From the NCBI GenBank assembly GCA_029851415.1, contig CM056744.1, positions 99,791,338-99,855,337 of the forward strand: a stretch of 64,000 bases of DNA, in the 5' to 3' direction. This document shows positions 44,199 through 55,627 of the stretch, in pieces; position 1 is the first letter of the stretch; each line of letters starts with the position of its first letter. Below the pieces are notes generated by a model. The model saw nothing but the letters and a program-made list of their open reading frames with translations, was not told where the DNA came from and ran no database searches. The stretch is from Eretmocerus hayati (taxonomy: Eukaryota > Arthropoda > Insecta > Hymenoptera > Aphelinidae). A program made the translations under genes and the position numbers.

Positions 44199-45029
44199 CC
44201 CCCCCCCCTTTAGAAATATGTTCAAGTGACTTGAAAATTTTATCAAAACTTGATCAAGTTTTTATCAAGATTTGATCAAGAAAAAAACTCCTACTTGATC
44301 AAACTTGACCTTTTTCTTGATGTTTACTTAATGTTTGGTCGTTTGTTTACCTCGTTTTACGGAACAACGCGAAGCTAAACGCGTCTGTGCCGCATATTGT
44401 TGTTACAATATTGTGGCCATAGAAGATTTATAATCATCTGCAGCTCATTCCAGACTTATCAACGACATGCAGGATTCTTTTATTATTATTATAGCACTCC
44501 AAAAAGTAACACAGGCTGCGACCATTTTTTTAAGTTATAGGTGTCTTCAGGATATCCATGCCTAGATGGGGTGGGCTTACTGCAAAAATCACTTGCCTCT
44601 ACTCTCTAATATTTTAGTGATCGTTGATTTCATAAAAACAAGCTTCGTAAATATTCTACGTTTTTCTATTGCTAGAGCAGTCGTTCGGGAGAGATGATCA
44701 TATATAAACAAATATCAACTAAGAATTCCGTGTAGGAGTGAATTACAGTTCATTCTTAAATTTGAGTTCAAAGGAAAGGAGCTTTTGTTGTAATTTAGGC
44801 ACATTTTTGCAAGCAGTATATCTCTGAATATTTTTGTTGTTTGATAATCTCGGATTTGAGGTTAATCTGAACTTCTCAACTCTTAGTAACCCTATAACTC
44901 CCTAGAAACCTCAAGTCAGAACGTCAAGTTTGATCAAGTAGGGGTTTTTTTCTTGATCAAGACTTGATAAAGTTGATCAAGCCTTTGATCAAAACTTGAT
45001 CAAGACTTGAAGTTCATTTCTAATCGGGC
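44199..45029. mobile_element. 0.83-kb foldback with CTTGATCAAG arrays
   Basis: The left end is C10 then TTTAGAAATATGTTCAAG; the right end, reversed, is GGCCCGATTAGAAATGAACTTCAAG. Both arms (about 44,199-44,325 and 44,920-45,029) are filled with the palindrome CTTGATCAAG or one-base variants, at least three in each. The centre shows no ORF. No TSD seen. Confidence 0.65.
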
Positions 45030-46227
45030 CGCGTTTACAAACACAAGCGCCAGGCTACGAGACGCGCTCGCTCACCGACACACATACACAACCCAAGCTC
45101 GCGCTCGTGCAAGCGTGCAGCCACGTGCAGCCAGTCAAGCAGCCGCTGCTCACCGGTTTTTCGACAGATTTGATCCTTTCCAATGTTTTCCTGCCTTTTA
45201 AACGTCCGCAACATGCATATTTCTGAATGACATTCCATTCGTCTATAAATGATGCATGCTTGGACAGTTGCTCGTTACGGTAACACTGTTAAATTTTGAG
45301 ATATGACTCATTCCGTAGTCATCGCCTATAAGACGCCGTGTTAAATTCCAATACTTTGAGAATTTATTTCTCAAAAATGAGGTCGGCAACCCGCATATTC
45401 CGAAACTGCAATAGATTCCTTGCATCAAGGAGTATGTGCCATAATTTTTCCAAATCGAAATGACTTAAAAAGTTCGGGCGCTGGTGCTTCCCACTTCCTC
45501 TTTTTTATGTTTTCATGAAATCATTTCTTATTTCCCTCCATATATATTATAATTCATCATCTTTCATTACTCTTTCGCTCATTCATCATCTTTGACATGC
45601 ACATACGCTCATTATACGCGTCGATGATCGCTTAGTTCCTGAAGGTAAATTTTTTCACTTGTCTCAGTAATAAAAAATGAGCCTGGCTGGGTTGCAATCA
45701 GACCAAGGTAAGTTAATGTTTGAGCTAACTTTAGACTCAAGATAGCCCCATCATGCATATGTCGCACCGTCGGAGAGCAATCCACTGTTTGAATAGAGCA
45801 AAAAATAGCAATAGGGAGCAATAAAATAGCAATGAAGAGCATAAAATACCCAACAGTTAGTTTTGGTTGGGACAGAAATGTTTGGGCCTGCTGTAGACAC
45901 CTAATTTTTACACACAAGTGAGTCACCGCACGGTACAGATATTGCACCTGTATCCATCTACAATTAAGAAGGCGAGACAATAGTTTTCCTTCATTTCATC
46001 TTGTACATTATCATCATCTTATTTTTTACTACACACCGTACACTTCGCACTCCATCATTGTTCATCATTCATTTCATTTCATCTTTCATCACATTTTATA
46101 CATTCTCCGTATCTCATCCCCCCATTCACACCTATCCACATCACCCTGATAACTCATCATATTCACTACTCCTCCTTCACGACACCTCATATCAACTCAT
46201 GTGTTATCTCACTCGCTCCGGGACATA
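45030..46227. other. Repeat-derived DNA
   Basis: 45,520-45,980 is copy B of a dispersed repeat and carries a stretch (about 45,664-45,915) not in copy A. 45,990-46,200 is rich in CATCATTCATTTCATC-like pyrimidine sequence, related to the start of copy A. No gene. Confidence 0.5.
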
Positions 46228-46747
46228 CAATCTCGACAAAATTGAGTGGACAGTATGCAAAAATTTGCCGATCAGCGAATCAGGCTGACTTTTGAGGATT
46301 CATGATGCTGAATCATGCAATATTGGATTCCCAAGCATTTCACCTTCACTCATGAGGAGTGGCGGTTGCTAAGATTCGCGTGGTGAAACTGCAGGAGATA
46401 TGTTGTACAAGCACCTCAATTTTCGGTTGGACAAAATTGAATGGACATGCACTAAAACGCATGGAATCCTCAATAATCCATCCGGTGACCGAGGCGATCC
46501 GAAAATCACTAACATTCATCAATTCATCATTCGGATCTCGTGGGAACTCGGCATACGTGACGAACAGACCAGAAATAGCATTCATCAGATTTCTCATTCG
46601 ACTGCAAAAAACTAATCAACTCGCTGGATTGCAATAGGAAGACTCCGGAATGAGAGAATTGGTGGGAGAACAGTCCCTGGAGTCACAGAAGAGGACAGAA
46701 AATACTCGAGAAAAGGACTCGAATTTTTAGGAGCTGGATGAAAGTGA

Positions 46748-47142
46748 ATCGAATTGTTTAGTTGTGTGTACCCATGGAGAATTTCAGCCATTGGGTTAAA
46801 AAATCTCGACTTAGAACGATGCGAAGATGGGTACAAGCATCACTTAAAATATGGGATACGAGGATATAGCCCGATGCGTCAACATGGATGATTAAAAGGG
46901 TCCCAAATCTTCTGAAGTTGATGAGCATCTGCTCTGAAATGAACTTTTGAACCACCTTTCCGTCAATTTCAAGGGATTTGGGATTCATTTGATCATCCAC
47001 GCTGACGTGTTGGGCTGTATGCTCCTACCCTTCATTTGGAGTGATGCTTGTAATCTTTCCAGCATTTTAACTCGAGATTTTTTAACCCATAATGGCTGAA
47101 AATCTCCATGGGTACACACAACTGAAGAGTTCGACTAGAAGA
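46748..47142. mobile_element. ~395-bp MITE with GTTGTGTGTACCCATGG ends
   Basis: Inverted arms of about 65 bp: GTTGTGTGTACCCATGGAGA continuing to GGGTTAAAAAATCTCGA, with weaker matching outwards (TCGAATTGTTTA against TCGAACTCTTCA). It lies immediately upstream of the LINE frame. TSD not resolved. Confidence 0.75.
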
Positions 47143-48322
47143 CTCTCTACTCCTCACTAAGCTCTGTGCTCTTAGTGTTGAAGCGAGAGTCTATAACTGC
47201 TCTAATACCCTAGCAACTGCGTTTCCACTATTCAAGACATTTAGAGAAACATTTGTTTATAAAAGACCCCTATTGAAGGAACTAGAATGTCCTCTGCCTT
47301 ACCCGTATCATTACCAATCTCTCATATTTGACTCCGAAGATCTGATTAAACTACATAGTGGAGAAGAAATCAGTGATGATGATCATCCAACAGTCAAATT
47401 TTTGGAACTCTTATCAGAGCTTCTGAATGATGAGACAAATCAGAAATTTTACACAGATGGATCAAAGATAGAAGACTATGATTCAACAGGACTTGCCATT
47501 TACTGGCAAAACAATAATAACAGGTTCCAATTCAAAGTAAGTCACTGGGCTTCTATTTATACAGCTGAAGCCTTAGCCATTCTCATAACTCTCCAACTTA
47601 TTGAGCACCTTGGCATTGAAAAAGCAACAATCTTTTCGGACTCTAAAAGTGTACTGCTGGCTCTAACTAGCTTCAACATCTTGAAATCTACCAACACTAA
47701 CTATCTCATATTGGAGAACCTGCAAATTCTTCATAAACTCAGGAGCAAGGGAAAGATAGTACATCTATACTGGATTCCCGCACATAGAGGGATTGAGGGA
47801 AATGAAATAGCTGATTCTCTATCCAAACAAGCAGTTAGACATGGCACAAAACTCAACCTTCCACTACCACACACAGACCTCAACGAAGATATCAATGCTA
47901 AGTTAAAAGCAGACATTCGAGAGCATAAGGACTCTCTGAAAAGAACAGTAGGTGTGAAATACTTAGAAACATATTTTAAAGAAAGAACCAAACCTTGGTT
48001 CTACAACACCATCACAAATAGACACCACATTACCACTTTAAATAGAGTTAGAGCAAATCATTATAATCTTAATGAAAGTCTAAACAGGAAAAATATAGTA
48101 GCATCATCAAGCTGTGACTGCGGCTATCTGCCTCAAGACTTGGAGCGCATTACTCTCGATTGTCCAAATTTTGCTGAACAGAGACAATCTTTGTTCAGAA
48201 AACTGGAACGAAATGAGAACCCCCCCCCCCCATATAATATAGACGATTGGCTCAAAGAACCCAATAAGAAACCTGCAAAATTCCTCACAGAATTCATAAA
48301 AGCAACCGGCCTTCAAATATAA
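47143..48322 (+). CDS. LINE ORF2 C-terminal fragment with RNase H domain
   Basis: A continuous frame from about 47,143 (first Met 47,273) to TAA at 48,320-48,322. RNase H motifs in order: FYTDGSK (first Asp, about residue 60 of the 349-residue frame), AEALAIL (Glu), IFSDSKSVL (Asp), HRGIEGNEIADSLSKQAV (His/Asp). This enzyme removes RNA from the RNA-DNA hybrid in RNase H-bearing LINE clades (I, R1, Jockey-like). Downstream, CDCGYLPQDLERITLDCP matches the terminal CCHC motif but the His is Arg/Ile. RT and endonuclease are missing (5' truncation, or interruption by the MITE at 46,748). A C12 run inside encodes four prolines. The lack of stops over 390 codons suggests a fairly young copy; it cannot transpose alone. 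Confidence 0.85.
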
Positions 48323-48541
48323 ATACGGAGCCTTCACGGCCTTGTGAACTCTCAATTTTAAAATTATCAGATTCATTAAACATGTAAGCTGCAATACTTT
48401 AGCAGACAACAATCTGTAGTCTGCGCCCACCGAAGATGTGTACAAGAATGTACAGAATTCGACTGTTGTGAACCTACCTTTAACCCGGTAATGGCGAGAA
48501 GGGCGCTCCGCCCATAGCCACTAAAGAAGAAGAAGAAGAAT
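48323..48541 (+). other. LINE 3' UTR and GAA tail
   Basis: About 200 bp after the stop codon, ending in (GAA)5 at about 48,527-48,541 instead of poly(A). The inner foldback's right arm follows at once, which fixes the LINE's 3' boundary. Confidence 0.7.
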
Positions 48542-49019
48542 TCAAGATAAACCTGATGATTGCCATGCCATTTTTGGTCTTTTCATCACGTATGACGAGT
48601 TCCCGCGAAATCCAAATAATAGATTGATGAACGTTAGTGATTTCGGGATCGCTTTGAACACTAAAGAGCCCTGGATGGGTGGATTATTCAAGTTCCGATG
48701 GGCTTTTTAGTGCATGTCCACTCAATTTTGTCCAACCGAAAATTGAGGTGCTCGTACAACACACCTTCTGCAGTTTCACCATGCGAATCTTAGCAACCGC
48801 CACTCCTCACGAGCACGGATCTCTAGAACCAGGTCTAAATTCGTGATGCTGACCACCCACTGGATTATTGTTGGATATGTTTTTGGGCACTCCTGGGATC
48901 ATATCCTAGTTGAAATCGAAATCGCCACTTGGGCCGTTTTTTGAAAAAGTCCAAAAAACGTGTTTTTGCCCCCTTTCGAACTTTCTCGATCTACACTTCG
49001 AACATGAGGCATTTTTACG

Positions 49020-49350
49020 GAAAATGTGTAGAGACCGTTTTTGTAGATCTTGAAAAACTGCATAAGAATATGTCCTTTCTTCTTCCAGTAAAACTCACCT
49101 GTTAGAAAAATTAGAGGTTATCTCGTCAAAAATCATACTTTTTCCGCTTTCTCGCTCTACAGCTCCAATAGGACGCGTTTTTTCGAAAAATGTGTGGTGA
49201 CCTTTTTTGTAGATCTTGAAAAACTGCAGAAGAAAATGTCCTTTTCTTCCCCAGTAGAACTCACCTGTCGGAAGGATTAGAGGTTTTTCCATCAATAATC
49301 GTACTTTTCCGTAACTTCCCTCTATTTCATAATCATAATTCGAAAAAAAA
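49020..49350. repeat. 166-bp tandem repeat (two units)
   Basis: TGTAGATCTTGAAAAACTGCA occurs at 49,042 and 49,208, each preceded by AATGTGTRGWGACC and followed by GTCCTTTTCTTC and ACTCACCTGT. Read in reverse complement, AAGATCTACAAAAAAGGTC resembles the units at 2,361-2,855. Confidence 0.8.
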
Positions 49351-50413
49351 TGCTCCATTGACATCCATGGTAGGATTAATTCCTATGAACCATCAAGAGA
49401 TGAATACAGAAGTGACTAATCATATCTTCTGATCGTTCTCTTCATTGAACTATAGTGCCTTCGTCGCTGTTTCCCTTACCACATCCTTCTATATTTCAAT
49501 AACTTAGAGAGAATGTCATATGAATGAGAACAAGGCTTAAAATTCTTTCTGAAGATTTGGGAATGATCGTATATCCCTCTTAAGCGAATCAAAATCAGTG
49601 CCCGAGTAAACATCATCCCAAGCCATTCAAAATTTCTGATCCAGCTGTAAGTATGAGCTTGAATTGTCAGAAGGAGAACATTCAACCATTTCAAGATTCA
49701 TTGATCAGAATGCTACGTTGTTTTTCATTAATTCAACATTCTCCACAAAATATTGAGATAAAATGGGATGGGGTAAGCCGTAGAAATCAGCAGCCAGCGA
49801 CGGAGATACTATACTTGAATGAAGAGAACGATCAGAAGAAATGATTCGTCACTTCTGTATTTCTTTTTTGATAGTTTATAGGAATGAATTCTACGTGGAT
49901 GTCGATCGGATGAGTTCTTCAGGATTATGACTATGAAACAGAGAGAAATTGCGGAAAAAATACGAATATAGGTGGAAAAACCTCTACTCTCTCCGATAGG
50001 TGAGTTTTACGGAAAAAGAAACAAATACATCCTCATGCATTTTTTCAAGATCTACAAAAAAGATCTATACACATATTTTGTAAAAATGTGTCATGTTTGA
50101 ACTGTAGATGAAGAAAGTTCGAAAGGTGGCGAAAAAACACGTTTTTTGGACTTTTTTAAAAAACGGCCCAAGTGGCGATTTCAATTCCAACTGGGGTAAA
50201 ATCCCAGGAGTGCCCAGAAACATATCCGACAATAATCCCGTGGGTGGTCTGCATCGCGAATCTAGACCCAGTTCTAGAAAAACGTGGAACGAAGGGGAGA
50301 TGCTTGGGAATCCAATGGTGCATGACTCAGCATCATGAATCCTCAAAGGTCAGCTTGATTCGCTGGTCGGCAAATTTTTGCATACTTTTCACTCAACTTT
50401 GTCGGGGACTGTA

Positions 50414-53061
50414 TTACATGATCCTTCCAATTCATCATATTTCATCCATAGATAGAGACAGGGACTTCCAAACTCCCATCCTCAAAACAATCCATGTTCC
50501 TACTTTTGCCACGTCATAATAAAAGTTTCTGACGTTCTAGAGCACTCTGGAAGTCGGATTCGGATTAAGAGTCGGAAAATACGTATGGAAATCATTGTCT
50601 AATCAAAGTGACATTCGGAATCCAAAAGTTTATTGTACAATGTTATCATGCGAATCCTCTTGAATTTATCTTGAAGAATATTTTTAATAGAGATTTAGTG
50701 ATGAGAAAAAGAACGATTTCATCACCATTTATACGAAGATTCTCATATTCAGTCAATTTTACGGCTCTTAGGTGGGATATGGGAACCAATTTCCATCCAT
50801 AATTTCATTTATTTATTTTACGCTCACGCGATGGCGTGTGTATTTTACAATCAAGATGTTACCTCGACTCGGTTCTTTTAGTTAAATACCACCAGTGCCA
50901 ATCTTCACCGATCGACCTATTTGATGGCAACCATCATATTGCAATAATTCAGTTACGGTCACTTCACAAACATTTTCACGTCATCACTGAATACTCCTGG
51001 AAAGTCTTAGAAAATCGCATAAAATACTCTGAGTACCAGCTCCGTCTCATCGATTCCCATCACCTTTAAGTTGTTTTGCAAGGATCTGTGATTTAATCGG
51101 AAAAAGAGTTTTGAATTCAATGCTTATCGTATATTTTCCTCAGACTCTGAAGTAAGAACCAATCAAGTTGTCACATTGTACGATCGCCCTCGGGCAACCA
51201 TGTGGACTATCAATTTCCTCGTCTCCTAACGGACGAGCACTCAGGCTCTCACACTTTCTATTTAGACAAGATTCTCAGATGGAGTTGAATTGCATTGATC
51301 AGATGTGAGCACCACCCATCTTCCGTGTTTAACATTCCCGTATTGAACATTCTTGAGGAAGAAAATCTACGTTCAAAAGTGAAGAACAAGGCGTTGGATG
51401 ATTTATATGAGATCAATACAGAAAAGACCAACCTGTTTCAGTCTCACGGATTTAAAACTGTGGTTGTTAAAATTTCTTCCCATTCTGAATATCTCTTTCA
51501 CTCACTGTCAGTTGGTAAGCCTTTACAGCACTTTCTTAGTGAGGCTTTGTGAGGCTGTTCTAATTCTTACATCGGTTTTTGGGTTTCCAAGCGGATTTTA
51601 TGTGATTATATGGGCAAATCTCACGAAGTATGCGGTTTGGCCGAACAGGCCTATTTTCACGTTGTCAGAACAACAGTCGCGTTATTTCCGCCGCTCGCAT
51701 TAGATCATTTTGAAGATCTACTCATATTTAATAGTTCTGCATCATTCAGAAGTCTAAAAATTGCTATAGAAAGGTACTGGGAGACGCTTCTTCGTGACAA
51801 AATCACAATTTTCGACCGAACAGGGCCATAGTTCTCTCACGCCTTAGCTCGCCACAGGCGGGGCGGTTCACCGATCGGTCTGAAAATTGGATATGTGATG
51901 GATTATAATACATAGAAACATATAATTTTCGCCCGAGGCTGTGCCTATCAATGCGTCGGAGTGCCGATGATTCGTTGGAGCGAACTCCGATTCTACATTT
52001 TCTCCTGTATCGCTCTTCTAATGGATGCAGCACTCGGGGCGGTGAATATTTCGTATCTGTAGAAACGACATATTATTCTACATCCAAAAACCTACAAATC
52101 TAGTCCAAGAACGATAGTGTGCTCGATTCCGCACGACGATGCGGCTTGAAATGAGAAAAGTTATTTTCGCGTAAATGGGGTCAAAAAAATCGTTTTTCGT
52201 GTAGCACACGAAAATTTCGATTCCGTTGGGATGGAAACCACGTGTAAACTGATATTTGTACCTCAAGAAATGCCTATGAGAATCGCCCCTACTACAGCCT
52301 CATATCGGTCGCGATGCGAGGCTTGTGAGGATCGACAAATGACGAAAATGAGCGTTTCGACGGTTGAGGCACATCTACATTTTGTACCACAGACCTTCAG
52401 AAAACACTGTAAACCATTGAACTCATCTCTCTTCTTCTATTCCAACACCAAGGATGCCATGTATTCACATACACACGAGCCAATTAGAATTACGAAAATA
52501 TGAGGGTCCCACGCAAATACATGGGAAAAACTTCTACACCCTCACAAATCCACGGCGGGGCTCCAAAATGATTTACGCAAGTATTTCATCATTGTTTGAG
52601 CATTACTTGGACCAAACAAAAGTTTATCGGAGATGTGCTGCCATTCTGGTAATTCTCGAAATTTCAAAGTCGAAACCGCATAGTTCCTGAGATTTGCCCA
52701 TATACATGAGAATCGAATGATGACTGAACCCTGTGAAAAAACGAAACTTTCAAGGACAGATGTCTCGTGAAAGTTTGGCATAGATGCCTGCAAAAATCTA
52801 ATAATTTTGTTTCTGACAATTATTAGATAGAGTTATCTTCAGACACACTTATCAGTCGTCTCGCAGTAATGGTGAGACTCACGGAAAAAGGATGAGAGGA
52901 AATTTAGGGAAAAACCAAAAAAAGTCTGAACGAAAAGTTTAGGAAGAAAGTCTGCAAAATTTGACCAGGCTGAGATGCACGAGTGACGCAAGATGTTGTG
53001 AATTATTCTAGTATGTACTTGCATCTTTCCTGTACAATATGAAATTATAGATTTTGTGACT
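50414..53061. other. Largely unannotated DNA
   Basis: One weak inverted pair: ATGGGCAAATCTCACGAAGT (51,609) against 52,680-52,706. No gene recognised; frames of 60-115 codons lack domains. Confidence 0.45.
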
Positions 53062-53719
53062 CCCTGGTGGAAAAATGAGCGTAGCAGTACTGCGCAACTC
53101 CCTACTACTGTCATACCGCTACGGCCGTATTACTATAGTAGCACTACTGTCGTAATACGATCGTAGCACTCCGGTAGTAGTACTGGCCGTATTACTGTCG
53201 TATTACTATCGTAGTACGCTCTAGATTTACGGTCATACTAGAATAGAAATATTTGGGTTTTACATTATACTTGTGATAAATAAGTACTCCCGCAGTATAG
53301 ATTAATTCGAAAGATATTTTGGAAGGTATACTTGAATGGCTCTGTCAAAACATTTATGCTAGGAAGAAGTGAGAGCGTGACGGAGTAAATCGTTTTTGCC
53401 GAAATTCTACCCGTAATTGAGCACGGCGACAACATACGGACTGACGAATGGGGGACTTGCATGGTCGAGCGTATGCCATAATACAGAATATGCATTCGAT
53501 AGCGCAGACGGCGCAGACCACAAGATGATTTTTGGTCAAAACAAAATAATTTCAGGAGCAATATTTGATTTACAATAAATAATCAAAAATGCACCCGGGA
53601 AAGACCCCCGATTCAAATCTACGTCATATATGGTAGCCGCTGATACACACATGCAAATCCGCGCGCATTGGTCTTGCGTACGTGTGACGGCCGTCTGCAA
53701 GCACTATGAAATAACAAAT

Positions 53720-54916
53720 CGGACCCGGCTTGTTTGATGCTCGAAAAACAATTTTTTAAACAAATTGGGGGTGAATTCTTCACATTAGCAGTTGCTTCTG
53801 GCCTTTTACTTTAGATAAGTGCAGTGGGAACACCTGTTATCACGTTTTTTGTGCATAGTGAAGTGAAGGAGGATGCAGGTTAGTGGACTTTTGAAGCCGC
53901 AAGTTTGAGGGAGAGAATTGTTAGATCATCACTCAAAGTATCATCTTGCTCATGTAATGAAGCAATAGTGGCATAATATATGTGACTGTGGTGAATAACT
54001 CTCACATTGAATCATCTGACGATTCTTATTCACCTTCCTACCTGAGGATGTTGACATCCTTCGACGATGATTACCTCAACTCCTCTTATGAAGCATCAGA
54101 CAGAATCAAGTTGAGCGCACTCAATCAAACATTTAGTGGAGTAGTTGTCTGCTGTTTGTCGTGCCTCCAAGCATCCAAATGATGAGTTGGGCCCAAGTGT
54201 TGCCATTAGAATTGAGCTCTTGCCATTTCTAGCTCCTTAGTACTAGATCACTATGCTGTGGCTGCGTCAGATGATTAGTCCAATCGGTAAGAACCACAAA
54301 AGGGATTCAAAATGATGAACATTCATTTTAGATTTTACTAATGAAAGTTAATGATTGACCAAACCAATAACGCAGCCTTAGTGTAATGACCTAGTACTGA
54401 GAAGCTAGAAGTGGTGAGTGCTCATTTCTAATGGCAAAACTTGGGCCCAACTCATCAATCGGATGCTTGGAGGCACGACAAAAAGAAGACAACTACTTCA
54501 CTAAATGTTTGATTGAGTACGCTCAACTTGATTCTGTCTGATGCATTACAAGAAGAGTTTGGATAATCATCGTCGAAGGATGTCAACACTCTTGGATGGG
54601 AAGTTGAATAAGAAGGATCAGGTGATTCAATGTGGAAATTATTCACCACGGTCACATATATTAAGCCACTGTTGCTTCATTTCATGAGCCAGATAACACT
54701 TTGAGTGATGATCTGACAATTCTCCACATCAAAATTGTGGCTCCAAAAGCCCACTAACCTGCATCCTTCTTCACTTCACTATGCACAAAAAACGTGATAA
54801 CAGGCGGTCTCACTGCACCTCAACTATATTAATTGGCCAGGAGCAACTGCTAATGGGGAAAATCTCTCCCCAATTCGTTCAATAATATGTTTTGAGCATC
54901 AAACAAACCGGGTCCG
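53720..54916. mobile_element. 1.2-kb foldback with CGGACCCGG ends and AAT duplication
   Basis: The ends CGGACCCGGCTTGTTTGATG are inverted, flanked by AAT (53,717-53,719 and 54,917-54,919). Arms of about 540 bp (to 54,260 and from 54,370) are roughly 85% alike. Both contain a frame of about 66 codons starting MTVVNN; the two translations differ at about 15 residues, so protein-level constraint is not evident. Confidence 0.8.
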
Positions 54917-55005
54917 AATTGTTGTTTTTTTGTTAGCAGCGATTGCGCGCAGACAATAATTGATGGCTCGTATGATGGTGTGAGATTAGGTTAGGGCTTC
55001 ATATC

Positions 55006-55137
55006 TTTTTTTTTTCTCCAACTGGTTACCTCAGCGTTCGCTGGCGTTCGCTGAGATATACTTATATCCCTTTAGGTACCACTATTCAGCTACAGCGCTC
55101 CTGCGTTGCAGCTTTTCGTTGTACCCTTGTTGATGTG
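55006..55137 (-). mobile_element. Retroposed SINE-like sequence with poly(A) and 13-bp TSD
   Basis: AGGGCTTCATATC occurs at 54,993-55,005 and 55,138-55,150. Between them are 132 bp that, on the minus strand, start CACATCAACAAGGGTACAAC and end in an A-run (T10 at 55,006-55,015). Long TSD plus A-tail means LINE-type retroposition. An A-box-like TAGCTGAATAGTGG is present, but no good B box. Source RNA unknown. Confidence 0.85.
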
Positions 55138-55627
55138 AGGGCTTCATATCATATAGCGTCCTATTGGCATACCTATACACACACCATCAGATCTATCCAT
55201 AATACTGACAAAATAAAAATTCAGCTAAGAGAATACGAGAGGGCTGTCAGATGTGGGTCGTAAATTGCTTCACAGATTTACGTATTTTTCGTTCACCAAA
55301 ACGGTGATTTCTAAGAAACACGATTTACTCGCGCTAATAACGAATTTTTCGCGGAGTCACTTTTACTTATAATCAAAAATGTAACACGAGTTGCCGAATG
55401 ACAGATGTATCTCAAATTGTGACTTCGATAAATATAGTCTATGAAGGCCGTAATACTACAGTATTACGATCGTAATACGTCCAGTACTACTACCGGAGTG
55501 CTACGATCGTATTACGACAGTAGTGCTACTATAGTAATACGGCCGTAGCGGTATGACAGTAGTACAACAGTAGACAGTAGCGCTACTGTAGTATTACTAT
55601 AGTATTACGCTCATTTTTCTACCAGGG

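Larger units (their letters stand above)
46354..48808. mobile_element. Inner foldback carrying a LINE fragment
   Basis: Ends GAGGAGTGGCGGTTGC and GCAACCGCCACTCCTC. Arms about 46,354-46,605 and 48,545-48,808 are about 85-90% alike (CCTCAATTTTCGGTTGGACA). It splits the outer element's left arm. Its own centre is occupied by a MITE and a LINE 3' end. Confidence 0.8.
46228..50411. mobile_element. TA-inserting foldback, outer level of a three-level nest
   Basis: Ends CAATCTCGACAAAATTGAGT (left) and CAGTCCCCGACAAAGTTGAG (right, reversed), flanked by TA (46,226-46,227 and 50,412-50,413). The left arm is interrupted at 46,354 by an inner foldback and resumes at 48,809. 48,809-49,455 then matches 49,805-50,310 in inverted order (CACTTGGGCCGTTTTTT, TCCAAAAAACGTGTTTTT, TTCTTCTGATCGTTCTCTTC). 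Includes 166-bp tandem units. No transposase frame. TA and CAGT ends suggest Tc1/mariner-type mobilisation (inference). Confidence 0.8.
53062..55627. mobile_element. Foldback with GTAGTAC/CGTAATAC micro-repeat arms
   Basis: Ends CCCTGGTGGAAAAATGAGCG and CGCTCATTTTTCTACCAGGG. The arms (about 53,062-53,225 and 55,445-55,627) consist of quasi-palindromic units such as CGTAATACGATCGTAGCAC, GTAGTACTGG and TACGGCCGTA. The interior holds another foldback (53,720-54,916) and a retroposed sequence (55,006-55,137). No TSD or transposase identified. Confidence 0.75.

Noticed and set aside
53590..53640. Further tRNA-like B box (GATTTGAATCGGGGG on minus)
   Set aside because: No convincing A box and only a T5 run; too weak.
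53982..54655. 66-codon ORF pair beginning MTVVNN
   Set aside because: About 15 of 66 residues differ, including Pro and charge changes; it looks like neutral arm divergence.
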